Assembly: GCF_003859945.1 (NCBI RefSeq)
Contig: NZ_RQYM01000004.1
Coordinates: 1 to 64,000 of the forward strand
Reading direction: 5' to 3'
From: Leucobacter sp. OH1287
Lineage (GTDB): Bacteria > Actinomycetota > Actinomycetes > Actinomycetales > Microbacteriaceae
Length of the DNA stretch: 64,000 nt
In this document: positions 46,201-53,764 of the stretch, piece after piece
How positions within the stretch are numbered: the stretch's first letter is position 1
Layout of the letters: every line of letters starts with the position of its first letter
The notes under the pieces: model-generated
Databases searched by the model: none
What the model was told of the DNA's origin: nothing
Seen by the model: only the letters and a program-made list of their open reading frames with translations
Position numbers and translations under genes: made by a program

Positions 46201-46307
46201 CCGATGAGTCTGTCTGGTTGGCGCGTCTGTGCAGCCAGAGCCGCTAGTGTCTCGTCTAGTCTGTCTCCGGTTTGTGCAACTAAAATTGCGGTAACTGTTG
46301 TGCGCAT
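43236..46307 (-). CDS. Giant GT2 glycosyltransferase with polytopic membrane domain
   Basis: A 1023-residue protein. Residues 1-260 form a GT-A fold (LLAEDTAPEP at the metal site, GGFDPGLPVFDDGLDFSLRA at the acceptor end). Residues about 265-900 hold some 12 or more helices with an extracytoplasmic segment, and 905-1023 is a cytosolic tail rich in Ala, Pro and Glu. It looks like the actinobacterial GT2 family that transfers sugar from or to polyprenyl phosphate. The tail carries a 21-base tandem repeat encoding AGQVAVP. It lies between whiB (52 bases upstream) and DUF5719 (overlapping). Substrate not known. Confidence 0.85.
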   Translation of the reverse strand: MRTTVTAILVAQTGDRLDETLAALAAQTRQPDRLIGVVNGSNEALAAQLAEAGADQVIVTGKHLAYGAAIASADRAIGHDGEQEWLWLLAEDTAPEPKALRSILRTVQKAPSVAVAGPKLLDWDHPERIIELGQSLTRYGNRWKLRRQELDQQQYDHIQDTLGVGPAGMLVRRQVWQELGGFDPGLPVFDDGLDFSLRARLAGYRVVVAPKSRVRYALSGVAGPRIDRSRKVLRQAHHQARLSHLHRRLTYAPAPLAFLMWILLPALAIFRVFWLLLREQPGNIPGELAATLRVFFTPVRVIRARRRLRLNNKAGWGAIRPLRTDPKTVRTALAIDREAILAAQGRQRQELHFISTGGLGLLVVSVAVSVALTWWLFGQQTLGGGIIPLSDLGELWRNTHLSEGIPADPFTWILALLGSLTPFNPSLSLVLLLAAAIPLASLGGWLWGAQFTSSAAGRVLAGVAWAFSPVLLGSLDHGRLPTIVLAVVLPWLLIAATRAHESWAWAGTASLLALIGLAAAPVLIPAALLFWIVGIITHPRGIVRYAAIAIAPAALFLPLVIHAVLHGDLLSVLRDPGITSSYAPSTLPHLLLGFPEFGLEGWGDITANLGIDIAPTTLLVGLLLLPLILLVLLGAYTGKANVTVFASLLGGLGLITAVASAHLALTTQGAEVINLWTGSGLSLYWIAIVTLAANGSAVLGRGAKPLVAIALLLNLVVVLPLLADLVIGRAEVRNAAQQMPSLVQAAGRENPQLRTLVLEANSDNSVTARVVTGPGLRFDEIRTAAYRSQPNSSDEQLATLVGALASNGSTNLAEQLSGNRIDFVLLNADGDPAKRAELQATIEEHGALAGAGDTATGHLWRVSAVSDPGAETAAEPVDENPVIKIAKLRFTATSVWIVQALLLVGMLLLALPTGEVVARPEKRPRVKKRQPREPRQVAVPAGQVAVPAGQVAVPAGQVAAAKAADPAEAAEVAAAEPADADAEAAPATAEAPADTVEPAPAEEPTAGGDGDQNDPLGEDSKHD
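43431..43503 (-). repeat. 21-base in-frame tandem repeat (AGQVAVP)
   Basis: AGCGACCTGCCCCGCTGGCAC occurs three times in full (43431, 43452 and 43473) and starts again at 43494. It encodes AGQVAVP heptads in the cytosolic tail of the giant GT2. Confidence 0.95.
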
Positions 46308-46359
46308 ATCATTTCAACGATAATTAATCGTCTGTATGTTTGTTAGCTGCCGCGCCCTG

Positions 46360-46677
46360 TTACGCAGATTTGCGTCGCAGTTTACGCCTTTCTCGCTCAG
46401 ACAGACCGCCCCAGATGCCAAAGCGTTCATCGTTTTCAAGCGCGTACTCCAGGCACTGCGCCCGCACATCGCACTGACCGCAGATACGTTTTGCCTCGCG
46501 GGTTGATCCGCCCTTCTCGGGGAAGAAAGCCTCGGGATCGGTTTGTGCGCAGAGCGCATCGGCCTGCCACGCGAGCACCTCATCGAGCTGCGGATCTCGC
46601 ACGCCGGGAACACCTAAGTAGACCGGATCAACAAACCAGTCGCCTGGCACACTCGAGCCGGGGAGCTGCTGTGACAT
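46360..46677 (-). CDS. whiB: WhiB-family [4Fe-4S] transcriptional regulator (WhiB2/WhmD-like)
   Basis: A 105-residue protein with four cluster cysteines: Cys43, Cys66, Cys69 and Cys75 (ALCAQ, ICGQCDVRAQC). The turn FGIWGGLSERERR and the basic end RRKLRRKSA are typical of WhiB proteins, which bind the sigma factor. The position next to the GT2-DUF5719-mtrAB genes is that of WhiB2, needed for septation in mycobacteria and sporulation in Streptomyces. The 140-base upstream region holds a TTACAC/GTGTAA inverted repeat. Confidence 0.93.
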   Translation of the reverse strand: MSQQLPGSSVPGDWFVDPVYLGVPGVRDPQLDEVLAWQADALCAQTDPEAFFPEKGGSTREAKRICGQCDVRAQCLEYALENDERFGIWGGLSERERRKLRRKSA

Positions 46678-46758
46678 ACTACGGCTCCTTTCTGCTTACC
46701 ACTGTTTGCCTCCACAACCGCGTCTCATTTGTGGTGAGTTGCGATTATTAACAACTAA

Positions 46759-46772
46759 TTACACACGTGTAA
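46759..46772. promoter_or_regulatory. Inverted repeat upstream of whiB
   Basis: TTACAC AC GTGTAA has perfect six-base arms, 82 bases upstream of the whiB start. It could be an operator for whiB or for the divergent ligase gene. No known motif is claimed. Confidence 0.35.
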
Positions 46773-46945
46773 CTTTGGTTTCGTCAAGTTTTGCACGCTA
46801 AACCCTGAAGCTGGGGTTGAACCTTTACCCGCCCGTATTGTGCTGTCTGATCGCCGGTTTCGGTGTTAGCGCGGGGCAGCCAACACCGCGGCAGAAACGA
46901 CGCGGCACAGTGCAGAAAGCCCGCCAATCAAGTACCATCAAATGT

Positions 46946-48310
46946 ATGAGCTCCAACAAAACAAGACTCGGCATAAGCGCGTACACGATCACGGTGTTCT
47001 TTGTGATGTTGGGCGGCAACGCGGTGCGCAACACGGTCGGCTGGGTGGGCTTCTTTGTGATCTGCGCACTGCTCGTGGCTGGTGCGGCGGTGCTGCTCGT
47101 AAAAGAAAAACCGGACCGCCTCAACTGGACCCGGATGCCGAAGGGGCTGCTGCTGTTCCTCGCGCTCGCTGGTCTGTCGATTGCCTGGTCCGCTTACCGT
47201 TTCGAATCGCTGCTCGGGTTTATTGCGCAGCTGGCAACCAGCTTTGTCGCCGTTGTTTTGGCGGCGGTGCTGTCGTGGCACGAGATCCTGCGCACCCTGG
47301 GAACCGCGCTCCGCTACCTGCTTGGCCTGTCGCTGGTTTTCGAGTTCGGCGTTGAGCTGCTCTTTGGGCGACCCATTTTGCAAAACTTTATCACCGTCGA
47401 AAACCCCGAAAAACCGTCGAAGCTGTTTTACTGGAGTCGCTCACTGCTGTTTGACGGTGGCCCTGTGCAGGGGCTTGTCGCTAACTCGGTGCTGCTCGGT
47501 TTTATCGCGCTGATCGGCCTCATCGTTTTCGCCATCCAGCTGCGCGCGGGACTCGTTAGACCGTTCGCCGGCTGGTTCTGGGTGACTGTCGCGGTCGCAA
47601 CCCTCGCCCTCACCCGTTCGGTGACGGTGCTCGCGGCACTCGCCGTGGTTGTTATCACGCTGCTGTTTGCGCTCTGGACCCGCCGGGTCGGTGTGAAGCG
47701 GATGCCGGTCTACACAACCGGCGCGGTGCTGCTCGCTGGCTCAGCCGCCGCCGTGTTCTTCCTGCGTGACACCCTGCTCGCAAAAATCGGCAAAAGCCCA
47801 ACCCTCACTGGCCGCTCAGAAACCTGGGAGAAAGTGACCGCGCTCGCCGAACAGAAGCCGATCTTCGGCTGGGGCTGGGTGAGCCACTGGACTCCGTGGG
47901 TTGAGCCGTTTAAGAGCCTCGACACTAAAAACGGCATCCAGGTTATGCACGCCCACAACGCCTGGCTTGATGTGTGGCTGCAGCTCGGCTGGGTTGGTGT
48001 GCTGTTCTTCGCGGTGCTGGTGCTGGTGACGCTGCAGCGGGTGTGGTGCCGCGCGGTTGACCAGCCGCGGCGCGGGTATGCGGATCCGCTGCCCTACGCA
48101 ACCAGTTCGCTCTTCCCGCTGCTGGTTATGACGGCGCTGTTTGTGCAGAGTTTCTCGGAGAGCCGCATCCTCATCGAGGGCGGCTGGCTGCTCTTGATTA
48201 TCTTTGCGGTGAAGAGCCGCATCGACTACGAACTGCCGACCAAGGCGGACGAGCCGAGCCGGCTGCCGTGGAGCAATGTCCCGATCAGTCAGGAAAGCCG
48301 GGCGGCGTAA
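46946..48310 (+). CDS. O-antigen ligase/polymerase family (Wzy-like) membrane protein
   Basis: A 454-residue polytopic protein (about 11-12 helices). The Wzy_C-type outer loop holds GRSETWEKV, GWGWVSHWTPWV and HNAWLDVWLQLGWVGV with the typical late His. The family joins polysaccharide chains to a carrier or to each other at the outer membrane face. I chose ATG 46946; the frame is open to 46817 but no ribosome site or domain lies there. It is the first gene of the glycan locus, divergent from whiB. Confidence 0.87.
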   Translation: MSSNKTRLGISAYTITVFFVMLGGNAVRNTVGWVGFFVICALLVAGAAVLLVKEKPDRLNWTRMPKGLLLFLALAGLSIAWSAYRFESLLGFIAQLATSFVAVVLAAVLSWHEILRTLGTALRYLLGLSLVFEFGVELLFGRPILQNFITVENPEKPSKLFYWSRSLLFDGGPVQGLVANSVLLGFIALIGLIVFAIQLRAGLVRPFAGWFWVTVAVATLALTRSVTVLAALAVVVITLLFALWTRRVGVKRMPVYTTGAVLLAGSAAAVFFLRDTLLAKIGKSPTLTGRSETWEKVTALAEQKPIFGWGWVSHWTPWVEPFKSLDTKNGIQVMHAHNAWLDVWLQLGWVGVLFFAVLVLVTLQRVWCRAVDQPRRGYADPLPYATSSLFPLLVMTALFVQSFSESRILIEGGWLLLIIFAVKSRIDYELPTKADEPSRLPWSNVPISQESRAA

Positions 48311-48317
48311 CGGGCTC

Positions 48318-48386
48318 CGCCGGAAAGCAGTGAGCACACTGCCTGCCGGACCCGCTCGCCCGACCCGCTCGCCCGACCCGCTCTCC
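48318..48386. repeat. Hairpin and 13-base tandem repeat in a gap
   Basis: The perfect stem GCAGTG/CACTGC (48327-48342), flanked by CCGG/CCGG, lies just after the ligase stop without a T-run. It is followed by three copies of GACCCGCTCGCCC (48349-48361, 48362-48374, then a degenerate 48375-48386). The repeat separates the ligase gene from glfT2. Confidence 0.75.
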
Positions 48387-48458
48387 GAGAAACCCTAAGC
48401 TTGATCATCTACACTAAAGGGGTACCGCTTTAAACCCAAGAACTCGAAAGGCGTGACA

Positions 48459-50387
48459 GTGGCAGTTGTCCTGCAGAACGTGGTTTTTCCGACTAACCAA
48501 GATCCTGACGTCCTCCCCCTCTACGCGGATCCTGAAACCTGGGCAACCGTCAAGTGTATGCCACTGCGACTGAGCGACAGCGCGAGCATCGACAATGTGC
48601 TCTCCCGGCACAGCGCCCGTGTGCGCCCCGGTAAGCGCGTCTCCTACGCAACCTACTTCAACGCCTTCCCCGCATCCTACTGGCAGCGCTGGACGGTTGT
48701 GCGCGATATCACCCTCAACATCTCAACCAGTGGCACCGGCACGGTTATTGTCTACCGCTCCAACTCTGGCGGCCAGCAGCAGCGTGTTGAGAGCCGCACC
48801 GTGAAGGGTGACGGCGTTAACAACGTCTTTCAGCTGCCGCTTAACAGCTTCGGTGACGGCGGCTGGTACTGGTTCGATTTGATCGCGGGCAGCTCCGAGC
48901 TGGTGCTTGAACGCGCCACCTGGGAGACAACCGCCAAACCGGTGAAAACCGGCAAGGTGAGTCTCGGCATGTGCACTTTCAATAAGGCAGAGTACTGTGT
49001 TGAAACCCTCGCAAATATTGCGGCGGATCCGGCTCTGCGCGAGGTTGTTGACAAGATCCTGCTCGTCGATCAGGGCACCGCGAAGGTGAAGGATCGCCCC
49101 GAGTTCCCGCAAATCGCAGCCGAGCTGGGCGACCAACTGCGCGTCATTCACCAGGGCAACCTGGGTGGATCCGGTGGCTACAGCCGTGCGATGGCAGAGA
49201 CCCTGCAGCTTGCGGACACCGATTTCCTGTTGCTGCTCGACGACGACATTGAGTTCGAGACTGAGAGTGCGATCCGCGCCCTGCAGTTTGGCCGATTTAG
49301 CAGCAACCCGGTGATCGTTGGCGGTCACATGTTCGACCTCTACGATAAACCGGTTCTGCACGCCTGGGCGGAGCACGTGAAACCGGGGCCGTTCCTGTGG
49401 GGGCCGAGCTTCCCGGAACAGCACCGCCACAACTTTAAAGAGTCCAACCTGCGGCAGACCCCGTGGATGCACGCGCGCCTCGACGCCGACTATAACGGCT
49501 GGTGGATGTCGCTGATCCCGAAACAGGTTATCGCCGATATTGGGCTGTCGCTGCCGGTGTTTATTAAGTGGGATGACTCCGAATACAGTCTGCGGGCGGC
49601 GGAGCACGGCTACCGCACCGTTTCACTGCCGGGTGTTGCGCTGTGGCACATGTCGTGGCTCGATAAGGACGACAGCCAGGACTGGCAGGCTTACTTCCAC
49701 ACCCGCAACCGGATTATTGCCGGTCTTTTGCACTCAACCCAGCCGCGCGGCGGCAAACTGATGCAGAACAGTAGCCGTCAGGACATTAAAAAGCTTTTGA
49801 ACATGCAGTACTACGCGGTGCAGCTGTCGATTAACGCGATGCGTGACGTGCTCGCCGGCCCCGAGAAACTGCACAGCACCATTAAAACGGTTATGCCGGA
49901 GGCGCGGGCGCTGATGAGCGAGTTCGGTGAGACCAGGGTGTGGCTGCCGGATGACGAGGATCACCCGGTTAGCCGCGGCGGCCGGTCACTGCCGATTATT
50001 CAGGATCCAACCTGGTTCGAGGAGGAGAGCCGTCCCGAGCTGCAGTACCCGACCGGGATTAACCTGGCGCTGTTCACCGCAAAAACCGTTGCGAAGCAGT
50101 GGCTGCGAGAGGACGCAACCGACAAAATCCCGGAGCTGGAGTATGCGAAGCGTGACGCGCTGTGGTGGCATATCCCGAAGCACGAGAGCGTGATTATTGG
50201 ATCCGCTGACGGCCGCGGCAAGATGTGGTATCGCCACGACCGCGCTAAGTTCCGGCGGATGCTGCGCGAGATTCAGGTGCTGCGGCGCCAGATTGAGCGC
50301 AACTGGGACACCCTCGCGAAACAGTACCGCGAGGCGCTGCCGCACATCACCTCGGTGGAGATGTGGCTGGAGACGTTTGAGAAGTAA
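48459..50387 (+). CDS. glfT2: GlfT2-like galactofuranosyltransferase
   Basis: A protein of about 642 residues with the same plan as mycobacterial GlfT2, the polymerising galactofuranosyltransferase. An N-terminal beta-barrel domain (1-150) precedes a GT-A domain with LSLGMCTF-like start, LLLLDDDIEFE metal-binding Asp triplet, HMFDLYDKPVLHAWAEH and WWMSLIPK. IKWDDSEYSLRA holds the catalytic acids, and LWHMSWLDKDD follows. The C-terminal helical part ends in EMWLETFEK. It would use UDP-galactofuranose from Glf. The start is GTG 48459, seven bases after AAAGG; GTG 48453 is an alternative. Its stop abuts the ATG of the next glycosyltransferase. Confidence 0.9.
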   Translation: MAVVLQNVVFPTNQDPDVLPLYADPETWATVKCMPLRLSDSASIDNVLSRHSARVRPGKRVSYATYFNAFPASYWQRWTVVRDITLNISTSGTGTVIVYRSNSGGQQQRVESRTVKGDGVNNVFQLPLNSFGDGGWYWFDLIAGSSELVLERATWETTAKPVKTGKVSLGMCTFNKAEYCVETLANIAADPALREVVDKILLVDQGTAKVKDRPEFPQIAAELGDQLRVIHQGNLGGSGGYSRAMAETLQLADTDFLLLLDDDIEFETESAIRALQFGRFSSNPVIVGGHMFDLYDKPVLHAWAEHVKPGPFLWGPSFPEQHRHNFKESNLRQTPWMHARLDADYNGWWMSLIPKQVIADIGLSLPVFIKWDDSEYSLRAAEHGYRTVSLPGVALWHMSWLDKDDSQDWQAYFHTRNRIIAGLLHSTQPRGGKLMQNSSRQDIKKLLNMQYYAVQLSINAMRDVLAGPEKLHSTIKTVMPEARALMSEFGETRVWLPDDEDHPVSRGGRSLPIIQDPTWFEEESRPELQYPTGINLALFTAKTVAKQWLREDATDKIPELEYAKRDALWWHIPKHESVIIGSADGRGKMWYRHDRAKFRRMLREIQVLRRQIERNWDTLAKQYREALPHITSVEMWLETFEK

Positions 50388-51623
50388 ATGCGCCTGACAA
50401 TTGTTTCCCGGATTTACCGGCCTGAACCCTCCGCCGCCTCGAACTTCCTGGGCGCGGTGGCTGACGCTGCCACGGATGCCGGGCACACGGTGACGGTGCT
50501 GACCGCGAAACCGCCGCGGCACCTCGCGTCTCAGGGGCGGGGCAAGCGCGGGGCTCAGCGGGGAACCCAAAACAGCGCCTGGCGAGGCAGTGCCGCCGAC
50601 GCTTTAGGGGGCGGCGAAACCGTTAAAACCTTCCCGGTATTGCGCGATAAAACCGGCTATGTGCGCGGCTACGCGCAGTACATGAGTTTCGATATTCCGC
50701 TGTTCTTCAGGCTACTGTTTCACAAGAAACCGGATGTGCTCTATGTTGAACCGCCGCCAACCACCGGCGCGGTCGTCCGCGTGATCTGCGCGCTGCGGCG
50801 TATCCCCTACGTCTATGACGCTGCGGATCTGTGGTCGGAGGCGGCGGTTAACGCAACCGGTTCCAAGCTGGTGCTGCGGGTTTTGCGCGCGCTTGAGTCG
50901 TTTGCGTTGCGCGGTGCGGATCACGCAACCACCATCTCGGAGGGTGTGCGGGTGCGCCTGGCTCGCTTCGCACCCAAACTGCCGGTGACGGTTGTCGGTT
51001 TCGGCGCCAACACTGAGAGCTTCAAATACACGCCCGCGCCGGTTGAGAAACACTTTGTTTACGCCGGCACCTACTCGGATATTCACGGTGCCGAGGTGTT
51101 TGTTCAAGCCTTCGCCGAGTTCAGCAGGCAAAACCCGGGCTACCGGCTAACCTTTGTCGGCAACGGCACCGTCGGCCAAACACTTGAGGAGTGCGCTTCC
51201 TCACTCGGTATCGCCGATCGCTTCGCCGTTTTGGCACCGATCACCGAGCCGGAGCTGCAGCAGCTTTTAAGCGGATCCCTCTGCTCACTCGCGAGCCTAA
51301 AACCTGGTGTCAACTACGACTACGCCTTCGCAACCAAGATCTACTCCGCGATCGCGAGCGGCTGCCCGGTTATTTTCGCGGGTATCGGGCCAACCGTCGA
51401 TTTTATAACGGAGGCTAAGGACAGCGTCAAAATCGGCGAGGCGACTGCCCACGACGCCGCGGCGGTTGCCGCCGCTATGCAGCGATTGGCAGCGGATCCA
51501 CTAACCCCCGCAGAACGCCAGCAGCTCGCCGCCTGGACAGACCAGCAACACTCCCTAAAATCAAGCGCTAATCGTGTGCTTTCGGTTATTATGGAGACGC
51601 TGAAAAACCCTCGCCGCCGCTAG
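50388..51623 (+). CDS. GT4-family glycosyltransferase
   Basis: A 411-residue GT-B transferase. The N-terminal Rossmann domain starts MRLTIVSRIYRPEPSAASN. The donor domain holds KHFVYAGTYSDIHGAE and FVGNGTVGQ, and ends with KIYSAIASGCPVIFAG, where other GT4 proteins have the E-x7-E motif; here the first glutamate position is less clear. It begins directly after the glfT2 stop (TAAATG), so it is co-translated. Sugar unknown. Confidence 0.87.
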   Translation: MRLTIVSRIYRPEPSAASNFLGAVADAATDAGHTVTVLTAKPPRHLASQGRGKRGAQRGTQNSAWRGSAADALGGGETVKTFPVLRDKTGYVRGYAQYMSFDIPLFFRLLFHKKPDVLYVEPPPTTGAVVRVICALRRIPYVYDAADLWSEAAVNATGSKLVLRVLRALESFALRGADHATTISEGVRVRLARFAPKLPVTVVGFGANTESFKYTPAPVEKHFVYAGTYSDIHGAEVFVQAFAEFSRQNPGYRLTFVGNGTVGQTLEECASSLGIADRFAVLAPITEPELQQLLSGSLCSLASLKPGVNYDYAFATKIYSAIASGCPVIFAGIGPTVDFITEAKDSVKIGEATAHDAAAVAAAMQRLAADPLTPAERQQLAAWTDQQHSLKSSANRVLSVIMETLKNPRRR

Positions 51624-51721
51624 CAATTTTTGCTGGGACGGGCTTTGTTTACCGTCTGTTAACCAAGATGTAAACCGCTGGTAACCATTTTTCGGGCACA
51701 GTATCTTATTCATCTGAAACA

Positions 51722-52486
51722 ATGAATAACATGAGTTTTGCTGCCCTAAAAAAGCTGAACCTCACACCCCTCTCAAAACGTGTTAGCGTTGTGTTGCTGC
51801 TGGGTGCTGTGGCTTTGGTTGCGATTTCCGGAATCCTCTATCTCTGGGTGCTGCTCACGGGTTTTGAGAAGGCGAGCTGGCAGTACGGCGCGTGGAACCG
51901 CTTCAGCGTCGCCCTCGAATCGAACATCGCCGCCTGGTATGCCGGGGCTCTCTGGCTAACGCTCGCCTACGCGCTCGCGTTCATCGGAGTCATCGCTGAC
52001 CGCAAACGCATCAACTGGTTCCTGCTCAGCGCCGTCGCCGTCTACGCCGCAATCGACGAAATAACCGTGCTGCACGAGTACTACTTCTTGCTCGGCGACC
52101 ACATAGCAAAACTACTGCCGTTTATCCCGGTCTCCTACACCTGGGTGCTGATCGGCATCCCGCTGGCGCTGCTCGTGCTTGTGCTGTCACTGCCGCTCGT
52201 GAAAATCCTCCCCCGCGGTGTCAGCAACGGTCTCTTCCTCGCCGGTGGCACCTTCCTGCTCGGCGCCATCGTGTTTGAAACAATCGGCGGTCACATCGAG
52301 ATTTTGCACAACTACGACATCACCTGGCACTTTATGCTGGAGGTGCACGCTGAGGAGCTGCTCGAGTTCTGCGGCGTTATCTTCGCAATCGCCGCGGTGC
52401 TGCAAATGGCGGTTGTGGATCGCACAGCAACCGGCTTCCATCTCCGTTTTCGGGGCTACGCCGACGCGGTGCCGCAGGCGGCCTAG
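51722..52486 (+). CDS. Polytopic membrane protein of unknown function
   Basis: A 254-residue protein with about six hydrophobic helices (near 22-44, 70-92, 97-118, 138-160, 171-192 and 213-235). Charged and histidine-rich motifs sit at the helix ends: DEITVLHEYY, FETIGGHIEILHN and HAEELLEF. Acid and His pairs of this kind can hold metal, as in membrane hydrolases of the ceramidase-like superfamily, but I cannot assign it to that family. It lies alone, 98 bases after the GT4 gene and convergent with the FemX-like gene. The gap 52487-52611 shows only the repeated CCTAGCGCGAG. Confidence 0.75.
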   Translation: MNNMSFAALKKLNLTPLSKRVSVVLLLGAVALVAISGILYLWVLLTGFEKASWQYGAWNRFSVALESNIAAWYAGALWLTLAYALAFIGVIADRKRINWFLLSAVAVYAAIDEITVLHEYYFLLGDHIAKLLPFIPVSYTWVLIGIPLALLVLVLSLPLVKILPRGVSNGLFLAGGTFLLGAIVFETIGGHIEILHNYDITWHFMLEVHAEELLEFCGVIFAIAAVLQMAVVDRTATGFHLRFRGYADAVPQAA

Positions 52487-52611
52487 CGCGAGAAGGGCAC
52501 CAGCGCGGTGACCAGCCCGCGCGCAAAGCCTGCTGTTGCGAGCGCGACCTCCTAGCGCGAGCGGCCTGCGCTACCGCCTAGCACGGCGACCCGCGTGATC
52601 CACCCGCCCTG

Positions 52612-53700
52612 CTAGTACATTGTGCTGTCGCCGTAGCGGCGACGATACAGTTTTGCCGCGAGCCGCGCCCCGAAGCGGCGCCACAGCCGGTACTGTGCTG
52701 GCCGAAGCGGCAACTCCAGCGCGCCAATGTAGTCGGTGCGTTTGCCCGCGAAGGCGAGCTTGAACTTGCCGAGCCCGTATGACGGGTGCTCCGCGGTGCT
52801 GTTTGCCCAGCGTGGTGCGATACCGCAGAGGTCCAGGCGGGTTGGTCCCGCCTCCTTGGCGTCGACGATCATCTGCCAGATAACCAGGTTCGACATGCCC
52901 GGCGAGGTGCGCGGCCGGTCGGATCCACCGTCTTTATAGAAGGCGGTCTCGTTAACCCGGATCATGTACGACATCACGGCGGGCTCGCCCTCACCGTCGG
53001 CGGTGCTGTAAAAACGCCCATGATCGCGGCGACTGAACTCGTTCCAGAGCAGTTCAGAGTGGTTTTGTGCGCGCAGGAAGAGGACAGCGGATCCGCCGCC
53101 AACAAGCCGCATCAGCCGGTGCATGTGGGCATGGGTTGCTGCCGTGTTTTCGGGGCTAATAACCGTGACGTCATCGCGTTCGGCGCGGCGCAGGTGGTTG
53201 CGGCAGGTGCCCTTAAAGTTTGCGAAGATCTCAGAGAGTTCGGGGGTTAGGTCAACGATTGCGGTGTTGGTGTCGCCCTGCACCGGGTCAACCCGCTGGT
53301 AGCCGAGGTTTTTCAGCTCGACCTCGGTGACATCGTCCTCCAGCAGCGGCGGGTTAGCGACGATCGCAAATACGCGGCGCTGCTGTTTCGCGAGCTCGCG
53401 GAGAGCGGCGGTGTGCGCGGCAAGCTCCGAGGTTGTGACGGCGGCGGGCCCGCACGGCAGATACCAGAGTGTTCCGAGCAGGGGGACTTTGCAGGCGAGA
53501 ATCTGCGCGTAGCTGTGCGCGGATCCGGCAGCGGTTTCAAACACAACCTGTTTTACCCGCCAACCGAACTGACCCTTGACCGTGGCGAAGGCGAGGGTGT
53601 TTTGGTAGCGGGTGCCGCCGGGGTTGTCTCCGATGAGGGTGTCCCAGCTTTCACGCTCGACGGGGTTTGCAAAACGAGCAAGCAGTTTTGAGAGAGACAT
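52612..53700 (-). CDS. FemX/FemAB-family peptidoglycan bridge ligase
   Basis: A 362-residue protein of the lipid II:aminoacyl-tRNA ligase family, with two tandem GNAT folds (about 10-170 and 175-340). The second has TCRNHLRRAERDDV and FYSTADGEGEPA, then FYKDGGSDRPRTSPGMSNLVIW and LDLCGIAP, strong family marks. It would add an amino acid from tRNA to the lipid II stem peptide. The coiled-coil arm found in FemA/FemB is missing, as in FemX. It stands as a single gene between the membrane protein and the GT/acyltransferase operon. Confidence 0.87.
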   Translation of the reverse strand: MSLSKLLARFANPVERESWDTLIGDNPGGTRYQNTLAFATVKGQFGWRVKQVVFETAAGSAHSYAQILACKVPLLGTLWYLPCGPAAVTTSELAAHTAALRELAKQQRRVFAIVANPPLLEDDVTEVELKNLGYQRVDPVQGDTNTAIVDLTPELSEIFANFKGTCRNHLRRAERDDVTVISPENTAATHAHMHRLMRLVGGGSAVLFLRAQNHSELLWNEFSRRDHGRFYSTADGEGEPAVMSYMIRVNETAFYKDGGSDRPRTSPGMSNLVIWQMIVDAKEAGPTRLDLCGIAPRWANSTAEHPSYGLGKFKLAFAGKRTDYIGALELPLRPAQYRLWRRFGARLAAKLYRRRYGDSTMY

Positions 53701-53764
53701 AACCCCTCTATTCTAGATTTATACGCCTGTATTTAACGTGAATATCACCGATTGGCGCATAAAT

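Noticed and set aside
43095-46247. Plus-strand open frames of 200-280 codons inside the giant GT2
   Set aside because: Shadow frames caused by G+C-rich codons; no ribosome site or recognisable domain.
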